Assembly (NCBI GenBank): GCA_963921195.1
Contig: OY992537.1
Span: 146,640,275 to 146,704,274 of the forward strand
DNA length: 64,000 bases
Direction of reading: 5' to 3'
Source of the DNA: Pegoplata infirma
Taxonomy: Eukaryota > Arthropoda > Insecta > Diptera > Anthomyiidae
A program made the position numbers and the translations under genes. Numbering within the stretch: the stretch's first letter is position 1; every line of letters begins with the position of its first letter. Under the pieces are notes generated by a model. The model did not search any database, was not told the DNA's origin, and worked only from the letters and a program-made list of their open reading frames with translations. Below, piece by piece: positions 43,065-64,000 of the stretch.

Positions 43065-43973
43065 TTAAGTCCATATGTCCTTCGCATGGTAAATTCCAAT
43101 GCTGTTTTTATCAATGTCCTGCAGTTCATAATATACGTTACCAACCTTTCGCAAAACTTTAGCCCTCACTCCAACCGGAGCTAGCTTTGAATTAAATCCC
43201 TCCACTCTTGAGCTCTGCGTGAAATTACGCCGAATAACCAGTTGACCTACTGTATAATTCTTCGTCCGAGTCCGTAAATTGTACGTTCTTGCGTTCTTGC
43301 CATAAGCTTTTCGTAAGTGATCCCGTATTATACTAAATTCATCTTCTCTTTCAATTTTGCAGTCCGTCTCGCTCAACAGATTCAGTTTTTCCAAAAGTTT
43401 ATAGTCCTTCCCATTAGTAATCATAGTCTGCCCAAACACTACCTGGTATGGAGTTCTTCCTGTGGATTGATGCACACTGTTTCTCAAGGAACAGTTTATA
43501 CTTCCTACATAGAGATCCCATTCCCGTTGATCTGTTCTCACATACGATCGTAACGCCTCATTTATCGAACGGTTAACGCGCTCACTGGCATTAGCCTGTG
43601 GACTGTAAACTGCCGTTAACACATGATTGATCCCATATTTTGACAAAAAGTTTTCAAAATCCTTACTTCGGAACTGTGATTCGTTATCCGATACCACAGT
43701 TTCGGGAACTACATAACAGCTAAATATGTCCGTCCGTAAGTAGTCTATTATCGGTTTGGTAACTAGCTTCTTAAGGGGTTTTATAAAAGTAAATTTTGAA
43801 AAATGGTCTAATATTATTAAAATCCCTACATGTTCTGTCTTTGTCCTTGGTAAAGGTCCAATTATGTCTATATACAGTCTCTGAAACGGTCTTTCCGTTC
43901 GGACCATCTGCCCAAGTGGAGGTTTTATTATAGACGTCGGTGGTTTTGACGTCTTACACAATTCACAATTCAA
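43065..43973 (-). pseudogene. Gypsy element 2: integrase
   Basis: Integrase of a Ty3/Gypsy retrotransposon, which would join element DNA to host DNA. The visible frame starts at LNCELCKTSKPP (the second Cys pair of the HHCC zinc domain) and includes the catalytic core: YIDIIGPLPRT (first Asp), VSDNESQFRS (second Asp) and NASERVNRSI (Glu), followed by a basic C-terminal part with RTRTKNYTVGQLVIRR. The DDE triad is intact and the frame is open for about 302 residues. The upstream His-His half of the zinc domain is deleted or shifted near 44000-44080, so the protein is broken. Confidence 0.9.
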
Positions 43974-44797
43974 AACGTATTCCTTGACATCCGCTGCAAG
44001 CCTTGGCCAGTAAAAATAACGCCTGACTCGCTCGAGCGTCTTTGCGATTCCGCCATATAATAATATATTACCTTTTCTCTGAGTTCAGTTGGTATTAATA
44101 ATTTCCACGAATTTGACTCGTCTACATTGCCTAAAGAAAAGTCAGTTCGTTTGTATGTAAATTTGTCCACAATTTTGAAGTCCGGTAAACCCGATTTCGC
44201 AAATTCTTCACGTAATCTTGAATACTCGACGCTGTCAAATGCTTCCGAATCTAACTCGACTAGAGGTAAGTTTTCAATTTCCAAGGACTCGACAAATTCC
44301 TCACCCTCATGTACTCTTGACAGAGTGTCAGGAACCACATTCTCTCTACCACTACGGTGTTCAATAGTAAACTGGAATCCCTGTAATTTCAGCGACCATC
44401 GCGCCAGTCTTCCCGAAAGATCCCTTTGACCCATTAACCATTTAAGGCTCGCATGGTCAGTTACCACCTTGAACTCTTGTAACTCAATGTACGAATTCTG
44501 CTGGGCTTTATTCAGTTTTTGCGACATGTACGCTATCGGTCTTTCTACTCCGTCTTCATCCAACTGTGCTAATACAGCACCAACACTATAAGTGCTAGCG
44601 TCGCATTGCAAAATAAAGGGTTTTTCATAATCCGGATGGATGAGTAGAGGCGCAGTTATAAGCCTCCTCTTACGCTCTTCAAAAGCCATTTGAGCTTGTT
44701 CTGACCAGACAAACGTTTTCTTTTTAGTTAATAACTCTGTTAGAGGAAAAGTCAATGTAGAATAGTTTTCAATAAACCGACGGTACCACCCGGTCAT
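43970..44797 (-). pseudogene. Gypsy element 2: RT connection and RNase H, with internal deletion
   Basis: On the minus strand: GWYRRFIENYSTLTFPLTEL (RT end), FVWSEQAQMAFEERK, then RNase H with ILQCDASTYSVGAVL (first catalytic Asp), RPIAYMSQKLNKAQQNSY, and directly VVTDHASLKWL (third catalytic Asp). The segment with the second catalytic residue (the usual TERECLA block, about 15-20 residues) is missing between NSY and IELQEF, an in-frame deletion. HRSGRENVVPDTLSR ends the domain. A frameshift separates it from both RT (near 44780) and integrase (near 43970). Confidence 0.88.
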
Positions 44798-45349
44798 CCC
44801 GTCGTAACTGTTTAGTGGACTTCGGCGGTGGTATATCTTCTATTGCCTTAACCTTTTCCTCATCTACTTGCAGCGTTCCGTTCCCGACCACATAACCAAG
44901 GTATTTCACTTTATTTAACGCAAAGCTACTTTTACCCACGTTTATTGTCAAACCGGCTTTTCTAAGTTGGGATGCTACCTCGATCAAGTGTTTTAAATGT
45001 TCGTCAAATGTCTGCGAAACAATAAATAGGTCGTCTAGATAAACAAACACGTGTGTTTTTAAATGATACGGAATAACCATGTCCATAAGTCTGCACAACG
45101 TTTGCGGTGCATTGCATAGTCCAAACGGCATTCTTGTAAACTGGTACAATGGCCGATTAGGGACCGTAAAAGCTGTCTTTGGTCTTGAACTTTCCTCCAG
45201 TTTAATTTGCCAAAAAGCATCTTTCAAATCAATTTTTGAAATACAGTAAACTGGAGGAAGTCTCGAAAGAAGTCCGTCAATGTTTGATATAGGGTATGCG
45301 TCCTTAATTGTCACGGAGTTCAATTTTCGACTGTCCACACACATCCTTA
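44769..45349 (-). pseudogene. Gypsy element 2: reverse transcriptase, downstream part
   Basis: On the minus strand MCVDSRKLNSVTIKDAYPI, then SKIDLKDAFWQI (motif A Asp), FTRMPFGLCNAPQTLCRLMD, and VFVYLDDLFIVS (catalytic YLDD), then VKYLGYVV. All the main RT motifs are present. The upstream part is 1.1 kb away at 46478-46800 because hAT3 was inserted between PGK and the CVDSRK block. Ends in a frameshift near 44780. Confidence 0.92.
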
Positions 45350-45357
45350 CTTTACCC

Positions 45358-46469
45358 TAGAGTTTGCAAAACGATTAAAATCGTAATCGTAATCGCGATT
45401 AATCGGGCCAATTAATCGTAATCGTAATCGACAAAAAAATCATTCGATTACGATTAATCATTATCTATGAAATACACTGTTTTTATAACAAATTTAAGAT
45501 ATATAAAATTTTGGTCCAAGATTCATTTAACTTGTTTGTAATTTTTCTTTCATTTTTTTTCGTAAATGTTCAAATTTAAAGTAAAATTTAAATTCTGATC
45601 TTAGTAACCCCTTAATTTTGTTGTAGAAATATATTCAAAACGCTTTGGCCGGAGTTGGCCAAAAAATTTTAACGTTGTATGATTTTGTCGAAAAAAGTAT
45701 TTTTTTTTTCAAACTTTGATGGCTGGTTGCCGACTGAAGATGCTGTTGTAAAATTGTTTAATAAATTTTTCCACAATCAGCTCTTTAATTGCCACCGACA
45801 CGACTCAACAGAAATTTTGCTAAACTGGAAGCAGCTTTTGCAAGGGAATCACGAGTCAAAAAGCGCATCCAAACCACCTGAATTCAGTCAAGATTTCCGT
45901 GCTATGTCACAGTTCAGAGCACTTATTGGTAATTCAGATAAATCGCTATTAAGACGCAGTGAAACTATTTTTTTAATTTATTTATTTTATTATTATTCAA
46001 GCACTCTTTGTAGAGTTGCAAGGAAATCTTGTGATTTTTTCCAAAAACTCATAATTTATCATCTCAAAAGTGTTAAAGATAAAAAGGAAAAGATGTGTGA
46101 AAGTTTATAAAAAAGAATTTTGTAAGTTAAAAAAAAAACCTTATCAAAAAATTATAATGTTCCTCCCTTACTTTTACTGCATTATCAAGAGCGCTCTTTG
46201 GATGCTCTGTGATATGCCATAAAAAGAAGCTGTGTTGTAAAATCTGGATTTTTTTTGCTGGGAAATTCCAAAGTTTATAATTTTATTTCTAAAAGATATT
46301 AATTTTTGTAAATTCTTACATTCTGAAATGTAAATTTTAAAAAAGTTTTGCAATAAAGCTTTGCAAATCAAATTATTAAAAAAATTCGATTAATCGATAA
46401 TCGCGATTAACGGCAATTTTTTTAATCGTAATCGCGATTATGAAATATCTCGATTATTTGCAAACTCTA
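45358..46469. mobile_element. hAT-type non-autonomous element hAT3, TSD CTTTACCC
   Basis: Exact 8-bp duplication CTTTACCC at 45350-45357 and 46470-46477. Both ends are TAGAGTTTGCAAA. Subterminal AATCGTAATCGCGATTAATC repeats lie at 45370-45460 and 46385-46455. The interior has a plus-strand open frame at 45679-46110 of unknown meaning, with no recognised hAT motif. Cleanly interrupts the RT gene of Gypsy element 2. Confidence 0.9.
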
Positions 46470-46477
46470 CTTTACCC

Positions 46478-46800
46478 GGTTTGACAACCACAACGGTCGG
46501 AGAAGACCAAGGTGAACTAGGGGCCTCCTCTATAACTCCCAGAGAAATCATACGTTCTATTTCCCCACAAAGTTGTTTTTCTATAGCTGGAGAAATCGGA
46601 TAATAACGTTGTTTAATTGGCTTAGCATCTCCGGTGTCGATAGCATGCTCAATTAAAGAAGTGCAACCCAGACCTTCCACCTCAGAATTCGGGAAAGATG
46701 CAATTATACTGTCCAATCTCTGTCTTTGTTCGTAAGTTAGTTCAAGTTTGTCCGGGTCCGTTGCTGCGCCGTCAATTTCACCAATATTAGGCACCGAAAT
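46478..46800 (-). pseudogene. Gypsy element 2: reverse transcriptase, upstream part
   Basis: Minus strand, from about 46800: LTYEQRQRLDSIIASFPN, CTSLIEHAIDTGDAKPIKQR, YYPISPAIEKQLCGEIERM, GVIEEAPSSPWSSPTVVV and KPGK at the hAT3 border. This is the standard Ty3/Gypsy RT entry (linker, H-I-T-D-like primer grip, SPWSSP). Continues in 44769-45349 after removal of hAT3. Confidence 0.9.
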
Positions 46801-47246
46801 TTTAACACCGAAAATTTTCCAAAAATCAAAGCCGCAAATAATATCCTGCTGAATAGATGGTACTACTAAAAAGTCAATTGATTTTGTTCGTCCTTGAAAT
46901 GCTATTTAACAGTTCCTAGCACAGTTTGTCTTTGTCCGTCCGCTGTTTGTACGTTGCCCACACATCTTCGAAATTTACCCTTGTCCTGAACTTGAGTTGC
47001 CAACCTACCACCAATAACGCTTTTATTGGCTCCGCTGTCCATTAACGCCAAATGAACATTATTGTCAACCTTCAAATTAATGTATGGTCTATTATCCATG
47101 TCCTTGTTCACGATAGACGAAATGGTACATACGCGATACGATTTTATCTTGCTGTAGTATTCGCGAATCCGTTTCGATGCTCTACTGACCCTCTCAGAGT
47201 TACCGAAAATCCGTGCCCGTGCTCCCTGATATTCCCTTAAGCGCAC
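46801..47246 (-). pseudogene. Gypsy element 2: aspartic protease
   Basis: Minus strand: VHLALMDSGANKSVIGGRLA contains the retropepsin DSG with the Asn variant seen in this family. VQTADGQRQTVLGTVK follows, then a stop at 46902-46904. The remainder (DFLVVPSIQQDIICGFDFWK) is read just downstream, to about 46800. Upstream of DSG is a linker with ARIFGNSERVSRASKRI. Protease would cut the polyprotein; this copy is interrupted. Confidence 0.85.
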
Positions 47247-47362
47247 ATGATAAGGCCTCTGTAGAGGATGTATCGCAATTTCCGTTTTATCAAGTTCATC
47301 GTCTGTAAAGTCTTTTGTAACCGTCTTTGTTTTGTCTTGATCTTCCGTGTTGGATGCCCGTA

Positions 47363-47656
47363 CTAGTGGCGACGGACATCCCTCTGTCCGTTTCTCTGAT
47401 TACGATTGCAACAAGTCGGACAAGTGGGCAAATATGTATCCTTGGCCCCACAGCCATAGCAAAACACCTTCCTCTGTTCCAAACAGTTATAATACGTATG
47501 ACCCTGCTTGTCACAGTTCCAACATTTCACCATTTGCTGAACCCCACATATTCTCGCCTCGTCATCTAGTACGTTCTCCCTTTCATCGTCATCTTCAGTC
47601 AGTGCCGCTATACGACCTTTTGTCATTCGCTTTGACTCAAAGCTCGTATCTTTCAC
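47363..47656 (-). pseudogene. Gypsy element 2: nucleocapsid zinc knuckles
   Basis: CWNCDKQGHTYYNC is a perfect CX2CX4HX4C knuckle, and a second Cys cluster CYGCGAKDTYLPTC lies 9 residues on. Such pairs sit between capsid and protease and bind RNA. The upstream part is acidic (LTEDDDERENVLDDEA). It is in a different frame from gag (47653-48308), overlapping by a few bases, so a frameshift is likely at about 47655. Confidence 0.88.
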
Positions 47657-48308
47657 GAATTTTTCATGCCTTCGAACGGCACCTCTAGCTCCGCTATAGA
47701 TGTAATTTTTAGGTGCAGTAATTCATGTCTTATTTCAGTTCTTAGGTTACGAATTATGGTTTCACATAATTTCCGATCCGACTCTGGGTTTTTTAATTTA
47801 TCGGTCATTGCAAAAATTACGTCCAGGTATTCGTCAAAGCTTTCGTTACTCCTTTGTTTGCGTCTACGAATGTCTTCTAACACATCATCATCACCATAAT
47901 CTGGTTTATATTCAGTTTCCAGCGCGTTTGATAATGAAAACCAATCGACGTCGTTATGTTTTCGGTGATACCTCCAGTACCACTCCAGAGCTTTACCTTC
48001 GAAAAGGCAGTAAGCATGATCGCAAAGTAAGTCAAAGTTTCCTTTTAAATTCCTGGTGGTCAAGATATTTACACGTTTTATAAACTCATCGACTGAAATC
48101 GAATTGTCGTGGCCAGTAAATTTAATCTTCCAATTCCGAATGATATTAAGTACTTTCTCAGCATGGAAAGACTCACGACTAGAGGAAGAATTTGATCGTG
48201 GAGATGTAGGATTATCCTCTCGGTTTGGTAAAGATGGGTTATCGTTATTAGCAAGTAAGTTTCGATTAGTTGGTAAGTTTGTATTGGCAGGTAAATTTGT
48301 AATAGCAG
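47653..48308 (-). pseudogene. Gypsy element 2: gag capsid part
   Basis: Minus-strand frame open from the LINE 4 border at 48308 to 47653. From the border: TNLPANTNLPTNRNLLANND, SVDEFIKRVNILTTRNLKG, FEGKALEWYWRYHRK, DDVLEDIRRRKQRSNESFDEY, and AMTDKLKNPESDRKLCETII. This is the usual retrotransposon gag domain (ALEWYW ... ESFDEY). The N-terminal part is 14.6 kb away at 62926-63309, separated by LINE 4. Confidence 0.88.
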
Positions 48309-48329
48309 TTTTTTTTTTTTTTTTTTTTT

Positions 48330-58245
<9,916 letters not shown>

Positions 58246-58357
58246 TTTCAAAAAGATTTACAATTCATTTGCCTATATACCTTGCAAAGCCATAGTGGCT
58301 TGTCTGCAGGTTAAAAGTTAAACAAAGTTGTTGTAGTCTATTTAATAAAGTTAGTAT

Positions 58358-61300
58358 TCATTGCAAGTTCAAAAAAGTTTTTTTAATTATTTTTTTTATT
58401 TTATTTGTGTTAGTAGTATTTATGATGTCTGGAGGCATCATATTAAAAATTGTTGGTAACATAACGTTAAGAGTGCTTTGGCCATAATTGTTTTTAAACT
58501 TCGGGATGCTGTATCTTCCATCAGCTTTTCTTCTGGTGCTGTAATTATGGTCTATCTTGTGTAAAAATCTGGTATCATTGTAAAATTCGATGGCTAATGT
58601 AGTGTAATACATTAGCTATTTTTTGGTTGTTGACGTTTGTTGATGTTGTTGGGTTGTTTCTCGAGATGTTGTTGTTGTTATTTTGCGCATTTAATGTGTG
58701 GTGATTGTTGTTGGTATTGTTGTGTGTGTTGTTATCGGTGGTTTCATTGTTTGTGTTATTTGTTTGATGAATGTTGTTGGCTGAGTTGTTTTCTAATATG
58801 TTGTTGTTATTATGGTTTCTGATATTTGTTGTGATGTTGTTCATATTTGTTATTGTAGTTTGTAAAGTTGTATTATGGGTTTGTATAGTGTTTGTGCTTC
58901 TTTTGGCGAGTATTTTAAGGAGTTTGTTTTGGGTTTCTTGTAGGATTCTACAACGTTTTGAGTTTCCCCATGCAGTTATTCCATGGCGTATATGTGATTC
59001 CACAAGCGAGTAATAAGCTTGCCGCAACACAGCATTATTGGAGCAGTTTTTTAATTGGTATAGCATATACGCAGCTTTTCTCAATTTCTTTCTTACTTCA
59101 TCAATATGTACATTCCAAGTAAAATTGTGGTCGACATGTACTCCTAGATATTTGTATGTATTTACAAGTTCTATTGTAGTAGAGCATTGTCCACTATCGC
59201 ATAAAAGGTCGTTCAATTTGTTTTTGTGCAAGCAATTTGTTTCATGGTATTTTAAGTTAATGTCCGTATACAAAATATGAGGTGGTTTAATATGCATGAC
59301 TTTAGTCTTTGAAGAGTTTATTACAAGTCCGTGATCATGACACCATCTGGTTGCTATATTCAGTTGGTGTTGCATTATCTGCTTAGCATTTTCTATGTTT
59401 TTGTGAGCTACAACAATTGCCGTATCATCAGCATATGCGAAGGTTTTGCTCCTATCAAGAATATTCATTAACTCATTTGCATAAATTATGTATAATATTG
59501 GTCCCAATTTTGAACCTTGCGGAACGCCATAGTTTAAGCTCGTTTCAGTGCTAAATTTTGTTGAAACTTTTACGTAATACGTTCTAAGATGTAAGTAATT
59601 TCTGAACCATTCTAAACAATTCCCTCTTATACCGTTTTTTTCGAGCATTTGTAAAAGTTTAGTATGGCAAAGAGTGTCAAATGCTTTACTGAAATCTATA
59701 TAAAGCGTAAGACAATGATGGTTTTTACTTAATTGTTGATTAATAAAATTTGAAAAATTGCCGAGAAGTTTATTTATGTTTTTCCCCTTTTGGAAACCAA
59801 ATTGATTTTTGCTAATGATATTATTTTTTATTATAAATTCTGTAAGCCTTTTACATACAATTTCTTCCATAATTTTTTCAATGACTGGTAGAATTGCAAT
59901 TGGTATGTAATTGTTGACTTCAGATCTTTTACCACTTTTGTATATTGGTCGAATTATTGACACTTTAAACATATCTGGGATGGTCCCAGTATCGATTATT
60001 AGGTTTATAAGTTTCGTTATAATCGGTGTCATTTCTATTGCGTTGTGTTTTAAGTCGATTGGTCTTATTTCATCAAATCCGGCGCTTTTATTTACATTTA
60101 GTGTGTTGAGGATGTTAAAAATCTCTTCCTCGCTTGTATTTGTTAAATAAATGGAATTTTCAAGAACATTTGAAGCGTTGTTTATTGTTTTGATTTCACA
60201 ATTATGTACGATTTTGTTTACATTTTCTTTAAAATTTGTTGCGAAATTGTTACATATGTCCGTTATATTAGTGTTTTTAAAATTCTTTAGTATAGTTTCA
60301 TCGAGATTATTTGATTTCTTACCGATAATTTCGTTTATAAGTTTCCATGTTAGCCGTATGTTACCTCTATTTTCAAAGAACTTATTTTTATAATAATTAT
60401 TTTTTGCGGTATTTAATTTTTTATTCACTATATTTCTATATTTTTTATATTCTTTTTCATATTGTTTATTATTTCTACATAAATACCATTTTTTATAAAG
60501 TTTATCCCTATTTTGACAACATTTTATCAAATATTCACTCATCCACGGGTTTGTAATTCGATTCGTTTTTATTTTATTCTTTATTTCTGAGTTTTTATAG
60601 ATTATATTAAATTTATTGAGTATCGAGTTAAACATGTCATTCGTATCTGTTAGATTATTTAATTCGTGCCATTGGGTTGCACGTATCTGATTATTTACTT
60701 TATGATTGCATACTCTTTTACTTTGTGTACTTTCTGTATGACTTGAAAGAATTTCGTTTTCTAAGAGACAGCATACAAGGGTAAAGTGATCTGAAATATT
60801 TGTTTTTATGATTGATGCATATGTGTTTGTGTTTATGTTTTTGTTTCTAACAAAGAGATGATCAATATTAGTGCACGTGTTTCTATTTAAATCCTCTCTT
60901 GTGGTATCATTAATTAAGAGCTGTAATCCATTTGCCAATAGTGTATCAATGTAGTGGTTTGTAATGAAATCTTTTTTATTGAGATCAATATTCATATCTC
61001 CCACCAAAATAATGTTTTGTTGTTTACTAACAGTGTTAAGCATTTCATCTATTTATTCAACAATTTTTTTCTTATTAAGAGAAGGTGGTCGGTAAATTGC
61101 AAATAAGGAAAAAGTACTGCTTGTTGTTTGTATATTTATGTGAAGTGATTCAAAAGACGTATAGTTTGTTACAATGTTGTCGTGTAATATATTCTCTCTC
61201 ACATATATAGCAATTCCTCCTCCCCTGCCCCCTCTATTTATGAACGTTGAATTAAAGCCTCTTATGCCGTAAAATGCTCCCTCAATATCGTTAATGTTGG

Positions 61301-61478
61301 TCTCAACAAGTATAATTATTTTAATATGTTGTAATATATTATGAATATTCGCTAAAAAAGGTGTAAAGTTTGTACGTAGAGATCGAATGTTTAAGTAAAT
61401 TAGTGAAAGGGGATAACTTAGATAGTCTTTATTAATTTGATTAAAATTGTCCAGTGTTTGGGTAATTATATTATTCAT
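58358..61478 (-). pseudogene. LINE 4 ORF2: endonuclease and reverse transcriptase
   Basis: Start MNNIITQTLDNF at 61478. The endonuclease (AP-type) has SLIYLNIRSLRTN, ILVETNI, GGIAIYVRENI and IYRPPS. An in-frame TAA at 61053-61055 follows, then VGDMNIDLNKKDF, CTNIDHLF and SDHFTLV. RT: NKSAGFDEIRPI, PIAILPVIEKIMEEIV, YIDFSKAFDTLCHTKLL, NYGVPQGSKLGPILYIIYAN, and FAYADDTAIVV (catalytic pair), then the thumb (YKYLGVHVDHNFTWNVHI). The C-terminus has an unusual Asn/Thr-rich stretch of about 80 residues (58620-58860), then a frameshift near 58590 and a conserved tail (FYNDTRFLHKIDHNYSTRRK). Apart from one stop and one frameshift the protein is whole, about 1,040 residues, so the copy is recent. It cuts target DNA and copies element RNA in the intact form. 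Confidence 0.9.
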
Positions 61479-61560
61479 ATTTTATTTATTTTTTTTTTTT
61501 TCGAAAGAAGTTTTTATTTTTAAAAGAACAAAAATAAAAAGTATTTATAATGTATTTAAT

Positions 61561-62676
61561 TTAAACAATTAACTCAATATCACAAGCATTTAGAATCAAT
61601 ATAGTTGAAGAATTTTCCGTTTTTTTTGCAACAATATGTCCATTACGAAACCATACAAATTTCCAACCAGTTTCTCTGGCTTTGTTTTTAGCTAGCCACA
61701 TTAGATGTCGATTATGTGCCGTGAGTTGGTCATTGATGTATATGAAATCATCGTTATTATTTTTTTTTCAGCTGCGCTATTTTCGCTGTTTTGATTAGTT
61801 TCAATATTTGTATTTGCTTGGTTTGTTTTGTTTAAAATCTCTCCTTTGACTCTTCGAAGTTTCTTCATTACTTCCCTTTTTTTATTTAAGGAACAGAACT
61901 CAACAATAATTTTGTCTTCTTTCTGCTTCAAACGATACGCATTACTTATGTCCGATTCTTGAACATTAACATCGGCAGTTGCAGCAATTGTTTTTATAAC
62001 ATCGTTAGCACTAAGTTCCTTGTTTTGTACGTTTTTTATTTCTATGTTTTTGTTAAGTAGTTGTTGTTCCAATGTAATTACTTTGTTTTCAATACTTTGT
62101 ATACGAACATCTTTTTGAATATTTTGTGCTTTCAGTTCATTGACCTGAGTTGCTAAACTTGCCATAGTCTCTGTAAGTTTTGTAAGAGCATTTGTCATGT
62201 CTTCTCTTAATAAATTATTTGATGTAGTAATAGTTGAAGTTAGCTGATCTATACTTCCTATAATACCCTTCATATCCGATTTGATCTCCGTCATATTATT
62301 TTGAAGCAAACATACATTTGTACTTACAGAGCTCAACGATAGTGAGTCTTTTTTATTTTTTTTTGCATTAGGGTTATCATCAGCATCATCAACATCCTCA
62401 TCTCTCTGTTGATTGTTTTGTTGTACTTCGATTACCATTTCTCTGTTCATATAGTTTGGTGACTTGCTTCCTTCCCTGCAGTTACGACATTTCCATGCTT
62501 TTTTTTTTTTCAATGTTCATGGAAGAGTACGTAGACTCCGATACAGTGGAGCAAGGGGAGAAGTGGTATTTACAACCACATTGGTAACATTTAACATGAT
62601 CCCCAGTAAGAGGCAATGTTTTTTTGCAGTGAGTGCAGTAAGTTTCAACTACTGTTAAATAATTTTTTTGACTCAT
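61561..62676 (-). pseudogene. LINE 4 ORF1: PHD-like finger, coiled coil, FP-type C-domain
   Basis: Start MSQKNYLTVVETYCTHCKK at 62676. The zinc finger is C-X2-C, then HVKCYQCGCKYHFSPC, then, after a frameshift in a run of T at 62501-62511, WKCRNCR, a C4HC3 PHD-type pattern. Acidic and coiled-coil stretches follow (LTKLTETMASLATQVNELKA, ENKVITLEQQLLNKN). Next is an RNA-binding-like block (DVIKTIAATADVNVQESDIS, IIVEFCSLNKKREVMKKLRR). After a second frameshift near 61745-61770 comes LTAHNRHLMWLAKNKARETG and FVWFRNGHIVAKK, the C-terminal fold shared with baculovirus FP-like proteins and many insect LINE ORF1s. The protein would bind element RNA. Two frameshifts disable it. Confidence 0.85.
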
Positions 62677-62925
62677 TTTAAGAGTTTTTGTTGGTTTTGT
62701 TTTTTTTAAATTTTGTTTTATTTAAATCAAAATATTTTTTATTTGCAAAAAATCACAAATTTATAATAATTATTTTATTTTTTGACACAGATTTGTGTAG
62801 CTTTTTTTTACGATTTTTTTTTTGGATAGTTTGCGATATTTTTTTTTTAGGTAATTTCACAACTTTTCTATGATTTTACGGAGCACTCAGAAAAACACGT
62901 CTACTTGCAATGAATACACTATACA
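62677..62925 (-). other. LINE 4 5' UTR and junction with gag
   Basis: T-rich DNA upstream of ORF1 on the minus strand. The LINE 5' end and the gag resumption lie within about 62880-62930; I could not place the exact border or a target duplication. Confidence 0.4.
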
Positions 62926-63309
62926 CTATATAGGTAAAGTTGTATTCACAGGTAAGTTAGTATGAGCCGATGCATCCGAGTCATTCCTAAGGTTCATGGT
63001 CTGAAACATCGACCTTAATTCCGAGGAAATTAAATTGGACATTTCCACTCGGAATGAATCAAACGATTCAGATATTATCTGTCTAGTTCTAGAATCGTTG
63101 TTACGATCCCTTTCTGGACGATTACTCGATTGAACATTGTCGTTCTGAGTACGCGGTCTACCTTTTGATCGGGTACCCTGTGAAACTGGTCCACCCCAAG
63201 CACCTTGTGCTTCCCGGTCCTCATTATCCGTCCCTAAATTAACAGTAAAACTGACATTAGCAGGTTGGTATAAATTTAATAAATTTTCTTGGCTTCTTGT
63301 CAAAACCAT
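62926..63309 (-). pseudogene. Gypsy element 2: gag N-terminus
   Basis: Starts MVLTRSQENLLNLYQPANVS at 63309. Basic and polar middle (TRSKGRPRTQND, RPERDRNNDSRTRQ), then ISSELRSMFQTMNLRND and HTNLPVNTTLPI at the LINE 4 border. The NLP-N-T-x-LP repeat at the border is continued by TNLPANTNLPTNRNL at 48300, showing that both pieces come from one gag gene. No capsid motif lies in this part. Open for 127 residues. Confidence 0.8.
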
Positions 63310-64000
63310 TTTGAAACAAACAAATTACAAAAACACGAAACGTTAATATATCTATTTTCCACTACTCCATATAAGTTAACTCAACAAGGTATCTAACAAC
63401 CTAAATTCCACCATCAACAAAAAAAATAATAAATAAAAGAGGTTGTTAAGAGATTCGGATGAGTACCCCAAAAACCATAAAATAGTTTAAAACACAAATC
63501 TCCAAACCAAATTCCCAAAACGATAGATATTTAAAGAATTTATTTGATTCTTTTATGAGAGTAAGTAACCGATCAGTTTGCCTCAGAAACTAATATCTCA
63601 ATCATAATCTAAACCAAACAGTCCAATTTTGCAAAACGAAAAAACTAAACCCGAAATAAAAAAAATATTTTGTGCAATTTACGTGAGTAGCATCTCGAAA
63701 TTCGCTCATGATGAAAATTCTCCAACGAATACAATTACACGCCAAAGGCGAAATAGTTGATCTCTCATCACACTTGGTATAGCTATCAAAAATGACAATC
63801 TTAAGTCCAGAACAGTTTATGAAAGCCAATAGAAATGGTAAAACCAAAAAAAAATATTACAAAAGAATTGAAGGTAATTAAAATCACTGATGAAAAGAAA
63901 ATTATGAAACCTCAACATGGATGGAAAATGAGAAAAAAGTTAAAACCTTTAATACTGCAGGTATCAGCCTAAGCAGAAACAACTGTTGAGGCCCCACGTT
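63310..64000 (-). other. Gypsy element 2 5' leader, no gene
   Basis: AT-rich DNA upstream of gag on the minus strand, expected to contain the 5' untranslated leader and perhaps LTR sequence. No primer-binding site or LTR edge is convincing. A short open frame at 63602-63847 shows no motif and is not annotated as a gene. Confidence 0.4.

Noticed and set aside
45679..46110. Open frame in hAT3 as a hAT transposase
   Set aside because: Translation has no hAT catalytic or BED-finger motif. Possibly captured DNA, but nothing supports a function.
63960..64000. Possible LTR edge or primer-binding site of Gypsy element 2
   Set aside because: GGCCCCACGTT at the window edge is suggestive, but no matching LTR was found at 42421-43064 and the edge is cut off.

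Overview
This is eukaryotic DNA, very AT-rich and almost entirely made of transposable elements. The mix (LOA-like LINEs with RNase H, a PHD-finger LINE, Ty3/Gypsy pol, a DD37E mariner, hATs, Helitrons with GGGCGTGGC repeats) suggests an insect, most likely a higher fly. That assignment is inference from element types. I see no convincing single-copy host gene, no rRNA and no credible working tRNA gene. Nearly all coding sequence belongs to broken transposons. Many elements sit inside others, and intact target-site duplications (TSDs) allow many insertions to be delimited to the base.

Layout, left to right. 1-3345: a degraded Ty3/Gypsy copy on the minus strand (protease at the left edge, gag at the right), cut by an insert carrying a 35-bp minisatellite. 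3361-4768: 5'-truncated LOA-like LINE. 5192-8479: a Tc1/mariner-like element with ~540-bp inverted repeats, split by a 1.7-kb element with a CAGCG duplication. 8487-15764 and 15773-17769: two Helitrons of one family, nearly end to end. The first holds a hAT (8893-11160) and a 2.5-kb element (11978-14513). 18683-32331: a third Helitron, inflated to 13.6 kb by an 8.5-kb AT-rich nest of CCCGAGTAAA elements (19977-28531), which itself contains a DD37E mariner (23682-24975), and by another hAT (29497-31472). 32562-35036: a GGGCC-ended element containing an 838-bp element. 36076-40410: LOA-like LINE with a 12-bp TSD, interrupted by a 1.5-kb fold-back element. 40450-41830: a third LOA-like LINE. 42421-64000: a second Ty3/Gypsy element on the minus strand (integrase, RNase H, RT, protease, nucleocapsid, gag), broken by a hAT (45358-46469) and by a PHD-finger LINE whose (TAAA)n tail is about 9.9 kb long (48309-62920).

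The most notable signal is four non-autonomous elements (5864-7564, 9632-10658, 11978-14513, 32848-33685) with 5-bp TSDs. Their ends look like V(D)J recombination signals: a CACAGTG-type heptamer, a fixed spacer, then an ACAAAA-type nonamer. Spacer pairs are 23/12, 23/23, 23/13 and 23/23. One end carries the exact textbook heptamer and nonamer. This is the layout expected of Transib (RAG1-related) transposons. No transposase for them lies in the window.

No genes cooperate here in an operon sense. The logic of the window is parasitic: non-autonomous elements (Helitron, hAT, Transib-like, CACTGT- and CCCGAGTAAA-types) would depend on enzymes encoded elsewhere, and the coding elements present all carry disabling lesions.
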